From Betaproteobacteria bacterium HGW-Betaproteobacteria-11 (lineage in GTDB: Bacteria > Pseudomonadota > Gammaproteobacteria > Burkholderiales > Rhodocyclaceae), in contig PHCV01000003.1 of NCBI GenBank assembly GCA_002842395.1, positions 62,001 to 126,000 on the forward strand: 64,000 nt of DNA. Direction: 5' to 3'. Positions 9,237 to 19,467 of the stretch are shown here, one piece after another; position 1 is the stretch's first letter, and each line of letters opens with the position of its first letter. The notes under the pieces are model-generated. The model had not been told where the DNA came from and ran no database searches. It saw only the letters and a program-made list of their open reading frames with translations. The translations under genes were made by a program, and so were the position numbers.

Positions 9237-9887
9237 TCAGGACAGTTCCGCGAGAACGGTCGTCGTAGCTTTCACCGTCTCGCCAACGCCGACTTTTGCG
9301 CGCGTATCCGATGGCAGATAAAGATCGACCCGTGAGCCGAAACGGATAAACCCATAACGCTGCCCGCGGGCCAGGGTCGAGCCGGCATCCACGTAACAAA
9401 GTATCCGCCGAGCGATAAGCCCGGCCACTTGGACGCAGGTGATATCACGTCCGTCATTGGTGCGGATATGCAGGGCGTTACGTTCATTCTCGACGGATGC
9501 CTTGTCCAGGGCAGCATTGACAAATGCTCCGGGACAATACCAGCGCTGAACAACCTGCCCCTCCACCGGACTGCGATTCGAATGAACATTGAAAACATTC
9601 ATGAACACGCTGATTTTCAGGCAGTCCCTGTTCAGCCAGGGATCACGTGCAGGTTCGATGACCACAATGCGACCATCCGCCGGAGAGAGAACCATTCTTT
9701 CTCCGGACGGAACATTTCGCGGAGGATCACGGAAAAACTGCACGCAAAAGACCAGGAATATCCAGAAGGGAAGACTCCATGCAAAGCCGGCCAGAAACCA
9801 GACCCCCAGCGCAGCCAACAAGGCGATCGCAATAAACAACCAACCTTCGCGGGCAATAATCGGATGCGGATAGTCAGTCATGGTCAT
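9237..9887 (-). CDS. psd: Phosphatidylserine decarboxylase, short form
   Basis: 216 residues, matching the short (PSD-A-like) class. It decarboxylates phosphatidylserine to phosphatidylethanolamine. Two N-terminal membrane segments precede [21 protein letters not shown] (with the conserved His) and [10 protein letters not shown], whose Gly-Ser is the self-cleavage site that forms the pyruvoyl group on the small chain. Two ATGs at 9887 and 9881 are possible; neither has a clear ribosome site on this strand. It sits between ilvC and pssA and forms a phosphatidylethanolamine pathway with pssA. A copy of the dispersed repeat encodes KVGVGETV near its end. Confidence 0.94.
   Translation of the reverse strand: MTMTDYPHPIIAREGWLFIAIALLAALGVWFLAGFAWSLPFWIFLVFCVQFFRDPPRNVPSGERMVLSPADGRIVVIEPARDPWLNRDCLKISVFMNVFNVHSNRSPVEGQVVQRWYCPGAFVNAALDKASVENERNALHIRTNDGRDITCVQVAGLIARRILCYVDAGSTLARGQRYGFIRFGSRVDLYLPSDTRAKVGVGETVKATTTVLAELS
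9273..9296 (-). repeat. Dispersed 24-bp repeat, copy in psd
   Basis: 22 of 24 positions match the repeat at 31313-31336, read on the minus strand. It encodes KVGVGETV of Psd, in the frame that gives K-V-G-A-G-x-T-A. Confidence 0.6.
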
Positions 9888-9931
9888 ATAGGAGGAAGCT
9901 TGTTACGGACTGTTGCCCGGATGACTCGGGT

Positions 9932-9962
9932 AGCAGGGACACGGCGCAGCCGTGTCCCTGCT
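9932..9962. terminator. Strong hairpin between ilvC and psd
   Basis: A perfect 14-bp stem, AGCAGGGACACGGC, with a 3-base loop (GCA) and its exact complement fills the 95-bp gap after ilvC. The only T-rich flank is three T on the plus-strand side. It could end the ilvBNC transcript or, lacking a real U-tract, protect its 3' end after processing. Confidence 0.55.
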
Positions 9963-9982
9963 TTAACATAAGCAAGGTCGGA

Positions 9983-11516
<1,534 letters not shown>

Positions 11517-11518
11517 GG

Positions 11519-13228
11519 TCAAAGCTCCTCGGCCAGGATCATTTCAGACAAACCCTTACCGGCAGCAATCATCGGGTACACATTAGCCGTCTGGTCGGTC
11601 AGAAAATCCATAAAAACAAAATCATTCTTATGCGTGGTGAACGCCTCGCGCAAGGCAGGTTCGACATCTGCTGGCCGCTCGATACGCATCCCGACATGCC
11701 CGTACGACTCGGCCAGCTTCACAAAGTCGGGCAGCGCATCGACATAAGACTCCGAATACCGGTTGCCATGAAACATTTCCTGCCATTGCCGGACCATGCC
11801 GAGATAACGATTGTTGAGATTGATTACTTTGATGGGGAGCCTGAATTGCCTGGCCGTCGACAATTCCTGAATATTCATCTGAATTGATGCCTCACCCGTA
11901 ATGCACGCCACGGTTGCCTTCGGATTGGCAAAGCGAACACCCATGGCATAAGGCAGACCAACACCCATGGTGCCAAGCCCACCCGAATTGATCCAGCGTC
12001 TCGGTTTGTCGAACTTGTAGTACTGAGCGGCCCACATCTGATGCTGGCCGACATCGGATGTAACGAAAGCTTCCCCGCCAGTAATCTCATAAAGTTTCTC
12101 GACAACATACTGGGGCATGATCAACTCCTTGCCCTGTTTGTATTTGAGCGAGTTTCTGGCACGCCAAGTATTGATCTGCTTCCACCAGACAGCCAATGCC
12201 TTCGCATCCGGCCTTTCGGCAGACTGCTCCAGCAATGCTTGGAGCTTGCCAAGTACGTCCGGCAAATGCCCGACGATCGGGACATCAACATCCACTCTTT
12301 TCGAAATCGAGGACGGATCGATATCTATATGAATTATCTTTCGCAACACCGAGCCGAAATGTTCAGGGTTCCCAATCACCCGATCATCGAAGCGGGCGCC
12401 TATTGCAACCAGCACATCACAATGTTGCATGGCCATGTTGGCCTCATAGGTTCCGTGCATCCCCAGCATCCCGACGAACTGGTCATCGGTCGCAGGATAA
12501 CCACCAAGACCCATCAAGGTATTTGTCACCGGGAAACCAAGGGTACGGGCCAGTTTGGTTAACTGATTCGAAGCATCGGAAAGGATAACTCCCCCTCCCG
12601 CATAGATCATCGGCCGTTTTGCCCCGAGCAATAACTGAAGCGCTTTCCTGACTTGTCCCTCATGCGGCTTGACGACAGGATTATAGGAACGCATCGAAAT
12701 CGATTTCGGATACTCGAAATCGCACTTGTGCATCGTCACATCTTTCGGAATATCGACCAACACAGGTCCCGGGCGGCCGGTTTTGGCGATGTAAAAGGCC
12801 TTTTTCAATGTCGTTGCCAACTCCTTGACATCTTTGACCAGAAAGTTGTGCTTGACGCATGGACGCGTAATGCCTACCGTGTCGCACTCCTGAAAAGCAT
12901 CTTGCCCGATATATGGGGTGGGTACCTGACCACTGATGATCACGATCGGGATCGAATCCATATAAGCAGTGGCAATCCCGGTTACCGCATTGGTAACACC
13001 AGGGCCTGAAGTCACCAGGCAGACGCCTATCTTGTTCGACGATCTGGAATAAGCATCGGCGGCATGGACCGCGGCTTGCTCATGTCGCACCAGAACATGC
13101 TTGAACTTGTCCTGCTTGAACAGTTCGTCATAAATATAAAGGACGGAGCCCCCAGGATAGCCGAACACATATTCGACCTTCTCTTCCTGAAGACACCTGA
13201 CAACGATTTCTGCGCCAGTTAGCTGCAT
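11519..13228 (-). CDS. ilvB: Acetolactate synthase large (catalytic) subunit
   Basis: 569 residues, thiamine diphosphate-dependent. It condenses pyruvate with pyruvate or 2-oxobutyrate. Seen: FGYPGGSVLYIYDEL, the catalytic Glu in RHEQAAVHAADAYSR (E50), VPTPYIGQDAFQE, and the C-terminal half GLGTMGVGLPYAMG. The thiamine diphosphate/metal motif that is usually G-D-G-S reads GEAS near residues 444-447, followed normally by the NLNNRYLGMVRQWQ segment. Some betaproteobacterial relatives carry G-E there, so the enzyme is probably active. ATG 13228 is preferred over GTG 13237. It is first in ilvBNC. Confidence 0.97.
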   Translation of the reverse strand: MQLTGAEIVVRCLQEEKVEYVFGYPGGSVLYIYDELFKQDKFKHVLVRHEQAAVHAADAYSRSSNKIGVCLVTSGPGVTNAVTGIATAYMDSIPIVIISGQVPTPYIGQDAFQECDTVGITRPCVKHNFLVKDVKELATTLKKAFYIAKTGRPGPVLVDIPKDVTMHKCDFEYPKSISMRSYNPVVKPHEGQVRKALQLLLGAKRPMIYAGGGVILSDASNQLTKLARTLGFPVTNTLMGLGGYPATDDQFVGMLGMHGTYEANMAMQHCDVLVAIGARFDDRVIGNPEHFGSVLRKIIHIDIDPSSISKRVDVDVPIVGHLPDVLGKLQALLEQSAERPDAKALAVWWKQINTWRARNSLKYKQGKELIMPQYVVEKLYEITGGEAFVTSDVGQHQMWAAQYYKFDKPRRWINSGGLGTMGVGLPYAMGVRFANPKATVACITGEASIQMNIQELSTARQFRLPIKVINLNNRYLGMVRQWQEMFHGNRYSESYVDALPDFVKLAESYGHVGMRIERPADVEPALREAFTTHKNDFVFMDFLTDQTANVYPMIAAGKGLSEMILAEEL

Positions 13229-13266
13229 TGTGATCACACCCGCTGCGTTTTCAAAGTAAACTCGTA

Positions 13267-13295
13267 ACCATACTGTTTCGCCATCAAATGGTCAA
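13267..13295 (-). promoter_or_regulatory. Possible promoter of the ilvBNC operon
   Basis: On the minus strand TTGACC (13295-13290) and TATGGT (13272-13267) are 17 bp apart, about 40 bp ahead of ilvB. The -35 is good and the -10 is weak. No leader rich in branched-chain residues was found here. Confidence 0.35.
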
Positions 13296-13355
13296 GGATT
13301 TATAAGTCCAACCCTTCGCCATTTTCGTTCGCCAAGAATCGATTTTCTATTTTGG

Positions 13356-13931
13356 ATGAAGACAATTCCGGCTTCCGGTCCCGAACTTTCCGCTTTTCTT
13401 GCCAGTGTCGAACGGCGCGCCTTCAAGCAGGCCATGTTCGCCGTAAGAAATCATGAAACGGCGCTGGATATCGTCCAGGACGCAATGATGAAGCTTGTAG
13501 AGAAATATGGGGCTCATTCATCCAATGAATGGCCCATGCTGTTCCAAAGAATCCTGCAGAACACCATTCGCGACAGTTTTCGACGCTCGAAAATTCGCAC
13601 GTTATGGATGACACTTTTTTCTTCATTTGTCGATAGTGACGATGAGGATTCAGACCCTCTGGATATCATCTCTGCCGGCAGCGAAGCCCCCGGGTTTTCC
13701 TCGCCACAACGACAACTGGAACAATCCAGACTACTTTCGGTCATCGAAACCGAAATTGAAAAGTTACCGGCACGTCAACGCGAAGCCTTTGTGCTGCGTT
13801 ATTGGGAAGAGATGGGGATAAGCGAAACCGCTTCGGTGATGGGATGTTCGGAAGGCAGCGTCAAAACCCATTGTTCACGCGCCACGCACACCCTGGCAGC
13901 AGCCCTAAAGGCAAAAGGAATAACACTATGA
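13356..13931 (+). CDS. ECF-type RNA polymerase sigma factor
   Basis: 191 residues. A region 2 helix set (FKQAMFAVRNHETALDIVQDA, residues ~23-43) is followed by an acidic linker (SDDEDSDP) and region 4 (LPARQREAFVLRYWEEMG... CSEGSVKTHCSRATHTL), the RpoE-like helix-turn-helix that reads the -35 element. It starts at an ATG 127 bp divergent from ilvB. Its stop overlaps the next ATG (ATGA), so the sigma factor and the DUF3619 membrane protein are translated together, as is usual for ECF sigma/anti-sigma pairs. Target promoters are unknown. Confidence 0.9.
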   Translation: MKTIPASGPELSAFLASVERRAFKQAMFAVRNHETALDIVQDAMMKLVEKYGAHSSNEWPMLFQRILQNTIRDSFRRSKIRTLWMTLFSSFVDSDDEDSDPLDIISAGSEAPGFSSPQRQLEQSRLLSVIETEIEKLPARQREAFVLRYWEEMGISETASVMGCSEGSVKTHCSRATHTLAAALKAKGITL

Positions 13932-14323
13932 GTGAAGACTTCGAGCTTGTTAACCGCAAGATTTGTCACATCCTCGACCGGGGTGCCAATGAGCTTGACG
14001 CAAGTGTTGTTGCCAGGCTGCGTCTGGTGCGTCGCACGGTCCTTGAGCGTTGCTTTGTCACGGCTTCAACCTCTCGCCTTGCCATCATCGACGGCAGCAC
14101 GGTACGTACCTTGTTTCATCATGCACGCGCTACCCTCATGATCGTCGCACTCGGGCTGGGGGCTGTTGGGGCCTATTACTGGAATGGTCTTGAACAGGCT
14201 CAGGAACATGTCGAGATTGATAGCGAGATCCTTGCCGACGAACTGCCTCCCTCTGCGTACATTGACCCCGGCTTTCAGGAATGGCTAGACACTACCTCGC
14301 ACTTATCCTTGCCGCAAAACTAA
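13928..14323 (+). CDS. DUF3619 family one-span membrane protein, candidate anti-sigma
   Basis: 131 residues. A cytoplasmic-looking N-terminus (residues ~1-65) is followed by one membrane helix, TLMIVALGLGAVGAYYW, and an acidic periplasmic tail. DUF3619 proteins sit directly after this type of sigma factor in many betaproteobacteria. The 4-bp overlap with the sigma gene and the topology suggest an anti-sigma factor, but the sequence does not show a known anti-sigma domain such as RseA or ZAS. It overlaps the next gene by 43 bp. Confidence 0.8.
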   Translation: MSEDFELVNRKICHILDRGANELDASVVARLRLVRRTVLERCFVTASTSRLAIIDGSTVRTLFHHARATLMIVALGLGAVGAYYWNGLEQAQEHVEIDSEILADELPPSAYIDPGFQEWLDTTSHLSLPQN

Positions 14324-14808
14324 TCCTGGCGTCCGTTCCAGGCTACGCGTTCACCCTGCCGGTTTCTCAACCGTCCTGGGCGGAGTTGAGTGCGGAGCAG
14401 CGGGGAATCCTCGCTCCATTGGCAAATAACTGGGATGAAATGGATGCTTTCGGTCGCAAGAAATGGATCGGGATAGCCCGGCATTACCCACATATGAGCG
14501 CCGAGGAAAAGATGAGAACTCAGCGGCGCATGACCGAGTGGGCAAATCTCAGCCCTGAACAGCGGAAACTCGCCAGAAACAAGTACAAGATCATCAAAAA
14601 AACCTCGCCAGAAAAGAAAGCGGAGGTCAAACAAAAATGGGAGGCGTATAAAAGTCTTCCTGAAAGCGAAAAACTTCGCCTGAAAAAGGAAGCTGAACGC
14701 AAAAGAAAGTCCGGACTCGGCCCAGTGAAGCCGCCTCACACAACCTCACAAAAACTTGCTCCAAGTCCAGTAAACAGCGTTCCAACGCCCCTACCCACAC
14801 AGCAATAA
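14281..14808 (+). CDS. DUF3106 family secreted protein
   Basis: 175 residues. A signal sequence (ALILAAKLILASVPGYAF) leads into a DUF3106 domain with three related motifs built around W-x-x-L-x-x-x-Q-R: WAELSAEQRGIL, MSAEEKMRTQRRMTEW and LSPEQRKLARNKY. A Lys-rich helical stretch and a Pro-rich tail follow. It is predicted to be periplasmic, with unknown function. The protein may sense or respond to the signal that releases the sigma factor, but this is inferred only from operon position. It starts 43 bp inside the DUF3619 gene. Confidence 0.8.
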   Translation: MARHYLALILAAKLILASVPGYAFTLPVSQPSWAELSAEQRGILAPLANNWDEMDAFGRKKWIGIARHYPHMSAEEKMRTQRRMTEWANLSPEQRKLARNKYKIIKKTSPEKKAEVKQKWEAYKSLPESEKLRLKKEAERKRKSGLGPVKPPHTTSQKLAPSPVNSVPTPLPTQQ

Positions 14809-14814
14809 GCCACG

Positions 14815-15252
14815 ATGCTCTCCACTCAGCGGCCAAGTTTGCGTCGTCGCATTGCAAGCATGGCCTACGAAGGGCTTTTGCTACTTGGAGTACTTTCCGT
14901 TACCTTCATGTTGCCCTACCTGATATTGGGCATGGCATGGGGGATCACTCCCCCGGGTTGGGTTCTGGTCACGCATATTTTCCTGGTTCTCGGTGTTTAC
15001 TTTGTCGGATACTGGCACCGTCACGGGCAAACCCTCGCCATGCAGACATGGCACCTCAGGCTGACGACCGTCAACGGCGGTCCGCCAACGCTTGGCCAAC
15101 TGGTCATGCGCTACATCCTGGCCTGGCCCAGTCTCCTGTGCTTTTTTGCCGGAGTGGTCTGGGCACTGTTCGATCGTGATCGCCAATTCCTTCATGATCG
15201 ACTTTCAGGCACACAGCATTGTCTTAAAGCACCCGAATCCAACCCGCGTTAA
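14815..15252 (+). CDS. RDD family membrane protein
   Basis: 145 residues with three to four membrane helices. RDD-domain features are visible: RRRIASMAYEGLLLLG at the N-terminus and DRDRQFLHDRLSGT near the C-terminus. RDD proteins are small inner membrane proteins, some of them implicated in ion exchange, mostly of unknown role. It is the fourth gene of the sigma factor operon, 6 bp after the DUF3106 gene. Its TAA stop shares the bases TTAA with the stop of the convergent lptG. Confidence 0.85.
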   Translation: MLSTQRPSLRRRIASMAYEGLLLLGVLSVTFMLPYLILGMAWGITPPGWVLVTHIFLVLGVYFVGYWHRHGQTLAMQTWHLRLTTVNGGPPTLGQLVMRYILAWPSLLCFFAGVVWALFDRDRQFLHDRLSGTQHCLKAPESNPR

Positions 15253-16343
15253 CGCCGCTCGACCCACCATAACATGCCACCCGCGGCAACCAGGAAGAGG
15301 GCACTCGGAGTTATGGCTGAAAAAAACGGAGCCCAGCTATTGATTACACCAAGACTGGAAAACAACCCGTTCATCAACTGGAATCCAACACCAAGCATTA
15401 TCCCCATGAAAACCCGGAGGCTGGTTACGCCCATCCGGTCCTGCATGTAGGCAAAGGGTAACGCCAATGCCATCATGACCAAGGTTGCCAAGGGATAGAT
15501 GAATTTTTTCCACATCGCGATCTGATAGCGATCCGTTTTTTGCTGGTTATCGCTTAAATGACGGATATATTGATAAAGGCTCACCAGCGACATTTTCTCC
15601 GGAACGACCATCAGCACGGCCAGCAGGTCCGGATTGAGCGCGGATTTCCAGTTCATTTCGTCATGGCGTTCGACCCGTGCGGCGTCTTCTGAAAAAGTTG
15701 TACGAACGACATCGTCAAGCAGCCATTGGCCTTCGGAAACATAATGGCCACGTTTTGCCTCGCTGATCGAGCGCAACTGAAAACCTTTGTCGAACTCGAA
15801 TATCCGCATGTCCGTCAGCGCGGCATCTGGAAGAACCTCGCTGACATTGACGAAGGAATGTTCGTCCTTGACCCATAACCCGGAACGAAACTCCTGCGCC
15901 ACCAAGGCTCCCATGGCTTTCAGGCGTAATTGTTGCGCAGCCTGCTCGGCAGGCGGCGCCAGGAATTCTCCAAACAGAAATGTCAGTGTTACAAAAACCA
16001 GACCAATCCGCATCAGGGTTAGCAACAGGTCGCGCGTCGACAACCCCGCTGCCCGCAATACGGTGATTTCGGAATGCCGCGCCAGCAACGTCAGCGCATA
16101 CAGTGTCCCGATCAGCACGCAAATCGGAAACAACTCATATACGCGCCCTGGCATGGTCAGGGCGACGAAACCCAATGCGTGTCGTAACTGGTAATTACCC
16201 TTGCCGATACTCTCCAGTTCGTGAATCAAATCGAAAAAAGCAAAAAGCATCAGAAACGCCAGCAATACCAAAGCAGTCGAAGCATAAATTTCTCGCGCCA
16301 GATGCCGCTCATAGAGTTTTATCGCCACCCGAGTCTGCCCCAT
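15249..16343 (-). CDS. lptG: LPS export ABC transporter permease LptG
   Basis: 364 residues, a YjgP/YjgQ family permease with six membrane helices (three N-terminal, three C-terminal) around a periplasmic beta-jellyroll. With LptF and the LptB ATPase it extracts lipopolysaccharide from the inner membrane and passes it to LptC. KLYERHLAREIY at the start is typical of LptG, as is the C-terminal YPLATLVMMALALPFAY. It overlaps lptF by 25 bp, indicating translational coupling. It converges on the RDD gene. Confidence 0.94.
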   Translation of the reverse strand: MGQTRVAIKLYERHLAREIYASTALVLLAFLMLFAFFDLIHELESIGKGNYQLRHALGFVALTMPGRVYELFPICVLIGTLYALTLLARHSEITVLRAAGLSTRDLLLTLMRIGLVFVTLTFLFGEFLAPPAEQAAQQLRLKAMGALVAQEFRSGLWVKDEHSFVNVSEVLPDAALTDMRIFEFDKGFQLRSISEAKRGHYVSEGQWLLDDVVRTTFSEDAARVERHDEMNWKSALNPDLLAVLMVVPEKMSLVSLYQYIRHLSDNQQKTDRYQIAMWKKFIYPLATLVMMALALPFAYMQDRMGVTSLRVFMGIMLGVGFQLMNGLFSSLGVINSWAPFFSAITPSALFLVAAGGMLWWVERR

Positions 16344-17401
16344 GCCAGTGGATTCTGCCGACGATAAAAAAGTGCCAGGAGAAACAGCAACATCACGATA
16401 TGTACAGCCCAGACACCGAACTCAAAGCGTAGCTTGCCCTGGGCCACCCACGCCTGGCTGACGCTCAGCAGGTTGCTGTACACCATGTAAGTCAGCAAGG
16501 CGAAGAGGAGATTGTTGGTACGGCCGGCACGTGGATTGACGAACGAGAGAGGAATCGCAAGAAACACCAGATTCAATGCGGCAATGGGCAAGCCAAGGCG
16601 CCACAACAGTTCGGCCAGATTCACCGGCTGCGGATCACCCAGCAAATCGGCCAGAGGCTTGGTACGAGGTGAATCCTGCAAACCTCGGGCCTCCTTGGTC
16701 TCAATTCTGAGTGCATAGCGTGCGAATTCCATCACTCTGTACTCGGGAGTACCCGCCATCCCCTCGTAGCGCCGCCCATGATCGAGTACCAGGAAGCGAT
16801 CACCGTTGGGCATGGCTTCGATGTGCCCTTGCGCCGTCGCCATCACACCCAGGCGTCCATGCTGGACCGAACTGATGAAAACATTCTTGACGAGTCCGGC
16901 CTGACCGGCAACGCCTTCGACAAAAAATACCCGGTCGGCAGAGCCTGATTCATTGAATGCACCAGGTGAAACACGTTCCACGTCTTCGCGCTGGTCCATT
17001 TTCTGCCGGTAGAAATCGCTCTGGCGCATCGCCCATGGGGCCAGCAACAAGGAAAGAACAGCGATTCCGAGTACGGGCAGAACTGCGAACTTCAACACCG
17101 GCCTGATCCAGGCGGTTAGTGGCAATCCCGAAACCAGCCAGATGACCATCTCCGAATCACGATACCAGCGTGACATGGTCATCAGAACGGAAATGAACAG
17201 GGCCAACGAAAGCAACACGGGCAAATAGCCGATGGCGCCAAACCCGAGCAGGGCCACGACGGCTTCCGAGGCTACCTTGCCGCCAGCGGCCTGCCCCAGA
17301 AGCCGGATCAGTTGCGTCGTCAGCAGAACCGCCAACAACGCCACAAAAACTGCCACCGCGGTATGCGTAAACTCCCTGATTGCGGCGCGCTGGAAAATCA
17401 T
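16319..17401 (-). CDS. lptF: LPS export ABC transporter permease LptF
   Basis: 360 residues from the ATG at 17401 (MIFQRAAIREFTHTAVAVF), the usual LptF start. Longer in-frame starts would run into the divergent pepA region. It has the same topology as LptG: membrane helices near residues 12-40, 55-75 and 100-125, a periplasmic domain, then three C-terminal helices. It pairs with LptG as a heterodimer in the Lpt bridge. It is divergent from pepA, with 123 bp between start codons, which is the usual arrangement of these genes in proteobacteria. Confidence 0.94.
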   Translation of the reverse strand: MIFQRAAIREFTHTAVAVFVALLAVLLTTQLIRLLGQAAGGKVASEAVVALLGFGAIGYLPVLLSLALFISVLMTMSRWYRDSEMVIWLVSGLPLTAWIRPVLKFAVLPVLGIAVLSLLLAPWAMRQSDFYRQKMDQREDVERVSPGAFNESGSADRVFFVEGVAGQAGLVKNVFISSVQHGRLGVMATAQGHIEAMPNGDRFLVLDHGRRYEGMAGTPEYRVMEFARYALRIETKEARGLQDSPRTKPLADLLGDPQPVNLAELLWRLGLPIAALNLVFLAIPLSFVNPRAGRTNNLLFALLTYMVYSNLLSVSQAWVAQGKLRFEFGVWAVHIVMLLFLLALFYRRQNPLAWGRLGWR

Positions 17402-17524
17402 CGGTCGAAGGATGGTTCTTTGACTTCTCAAGGAAACTTGAGGAGAATTCAGCCCGTTACGGGAGGGGGTTGGATGCAGTTTTTGCACATGCTACCCTCG
17501 CCAAACCTGCCCAAGGAGAGCGTT

Positions 17525-19048
17525 TTGGAATTTAGCATAAAAAGTGGAAGCCTGGAAAAGCAGCGCACGGCCTGCATCGTCGTGGGCGTTTATGAAACGC
17601 GGAAATTTTCTCTGTCCGCTGAAATTCTTGATCATGCAACACAGCAGTCCCTCGCCGAAGTCTTGGGCCAAGGCGACATGGAAGGCAAAGCCGGCTCGAC
17701 ACTCCTGTTGCAAAAACCATCTGGGGCCAGGGCCGATCGCATTCTGCTGGTCGGACTTGGCAAGGAAAAGGAATTTGACGACAAGTCATATCGCTCGGCC
17801 ATCAGTACGGCAGTCAAAAGGCTCAACGAAATCGGCGGCTCTGACGGCATGCTTTGCCTGACTGAACTTCATGTTGGGAAACGCGATGTTGCATGGAAAA
17901 TTCGTCAAGCCGTTATTGCGGCGCAGGAAGCGATTTATCGCTTCGATCAGCTTAAATCCAAACCGGAAGAGACACACCGGCCCTTGCGGAAACTCATTTT
18001 TCATGTCGCCAGCCATGGCGAACTGGCCACTGCCGAAACCGCACTGACCGAAGGAATGGCAATAGCCGCAGGGCAATCTTTGGCAAAGGACCTGGGCAAT
18101 CTTCCCGGCAACATCTGTACTCCGGCCCATCTGGCCGACGTGGCACGTGGGCTCAAGCGTTCCCACGGCCTCGCGGTCGAGATTCTCGAACGCACCGACA
18201 TGGAGAAGCTGGGCATGAACACCCTGCTTTCCGTGGCCCGTGGCTCATGCCAGCCGCCCAAGTTCATTGTCATACAGCACAAGGGCGGCCCCAAGGGAAC
18301 GAAGCCTGTCGTGCTCATCGGCAAAGGCATCACTTTCGATAGCGGCGGCATTTCGCTCAAGCCGGGCCCGGAAATGGACGAAATGAAATACGACATGAGC
18401 GGTGCGGCCAGCGTGCTGGGCACGCTCAGGGCAGCGGCTGAATTGAAGTTGTCGCTCAACGTCATTGGCATTATCCCGGCCACCGAAAACATGCCCGGTG
18501 GCGCCGCGACCAAACCCGGAGACATCGTTACCTCGATGTCCGGTCAAACCGTTGAAATCCTCAATACCGACGCCGAAGGCCGTCTGGTACTGTGCGATGC
18601 CTTGACTTACGTCGAGCGTTTCGATCCAGACTGCGTCGTCGACATCGCGACACTCACCGGCGCCTGCGTGATCGCACTCGGCCATATGGCCAGCGGACTG
18701 CTGGCCAACGACGACAGCGTGGCAAAAGAGTTGCTCGATGCCGGCCAGGAGGCTGGTGACCGAGCCTGGCAGCTTCCGCTTTGGGACGACTACCAGGAGC
18801 AGCTCAAGAGTAATTTCGCGGACATGGCCAACATCGGCGGCCGGCCGGCGGGGACTATTACGGCCGCCTGCTTTCTCGCCCGTTTCGCCAAAAAATATGC
18901 CTGGGCCCATCTCGATATCGCCGGCACCGCATGGCGCTCCGGCAAGGAGAAAGGCTCGACGGGCCGGCCGGTTCCCCTGCTCACCCATTTCCTTCTCGAA
19001 AGAGCCCGCCGGGCATCAAAGACTTCATCCCGGCGCAAACAAAGTTGA
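17525..19048 (+). CDS. pepA: Leucyl aminopeptidase (M17)
   Basis: 507 residues. It removes N-terminal amino acids from peptides in the cytoplasm with two metal ions; E. coli PepA is also a DNA-binding protein in carAB control and Xer recombination. The metal and active-site signature NTDAEGRLVLCDALTYVE and VGKGITFDSGGISLKPG are intact. I chose the TTG at 17525 because it gives LEFSIKSGSLEKQR, which aligns with the E. coli start MEFSVKSGSPEKQR, and because AAGGAG lies 6 bases ahead. An ATG at 17489 has no ribosome site. The stop overlaps the holC TTG. Confidence 0.96.
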   Translation: MEFSIKSGSLEKQRTACIVVGVYETRKFSLSAEILDHATQQSLAEVLGQGDMEGKAGSTLLLQKPSGARADRILLVGLGKEKEFDDKSYRSAISTAVKRLNEIGGSDGMLCLTELHVGKRDVAWKIRQAVIAAQEAIYRFDQLKSKPEETHRPLRKLIFHVASHGELATAETALTEGMAIAAGQSLAKDLGNLPGNICTPAHLADVARGLKRSHGLAVEILERTDMEKLGMNTLLSVARGSCQPPKFIVIQHKGGPKGTKPVVLIGKGITFDSGGISLKPGPEMDEMKYDMSGAASVLGTLRAAAELKLSLNVIGIIPATENMPGGAATKPGDIVTSMSGQTVEILNTDAEGRLVLCDALTYVERFDPDCVVDIATLTGACVIALGHMASGLLANDDSVAKELLDAGQEAGDRAWQLPLWDDYQEQLKSNFADMANIGGRPAGTITAACFLARFAKKYAWAHLDIAGTAWRSGKEKGSTGRPVPLLTHFLLERARRASKTSSRRKQS

Positions 19049-19464
19049 CCAAAATTACCTTTCTCCATGGCGCCAGCGATCGCTTCCAGGCGGCGGTCAC
19101 CTGGCTTGCAGCTGCCTATTCAAAGGGAACACGGGTCATCGTCTATGCCCCGCTCGATGCACCGACCATCGACCAGCGGCTGTGGACTCAACCGGCGACA
19201 GGCTTTATTCCACACTGCCGGGCGAACTCCCCGTTGGCCACGGAAACTCCGGTGCTCATTGCCACCGATCTTGAGTGCATCGCGCATGATGAATGCCTGC
19301 TCAACCTGTCCGACGAAATACCGCCGGGGTTCAGCCGTTTCGTCGGCCTTACCGAAATTGTCAGTACCTCAGATAGCGACCGGCTCCCTGGACGTGAGCG
19401 TTTTCGTATATACAGGGAGCAGGGCTATCCACTGGAAAGCCGAAACATCGCCACGGAGTTCTAA
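19045..19464 (+). CDS. holC: DNA polymerase III chi subunit
   Basis: 139 residues, close to E. coli HolC (147). Chi links the clamp loader (through psi) to single-strand binding protein during replication. KITFLHGASDRFQAAVTWLAAAY, the DQRLWTQPATGFIPHC segment and the C-terminal FRIYREQGYPL follow the family pattern. It starts at a TTG inside TTGA, overlapping the pepA stop, so it depends on pepA translation. Both genes start with TTG. The pepA-holC order is conserved in proteobacteria. Confidence 0.88.
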   Translation: MTKITFLHGASDRFQAAVTWLAAAYSKGTRVIVYAPLDAPTIDQRLWTQPATGFIPHCRANSPLATETPVLIATDLECIAHDECLLNLSDEIPPGFSRFVGLTEIVSTSDSDRLPGRERFRIYREQGYPLESRNIATEF

Positions 19465-19467
19465 TCC

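Noticed and set aside
9880-9900. AGGAGG near the psd start as a ribosome site
   Set aside because: It is on the plus strand, whereas psd is read from the minus strand, where the sequence is CCTCCT.
13229-13355. A leader peptide for ilvBNC
   Set aside because: Two short ORFs are present, but neither is rich in Ile, Leu or Val, and no attenuator hairpin is seen.
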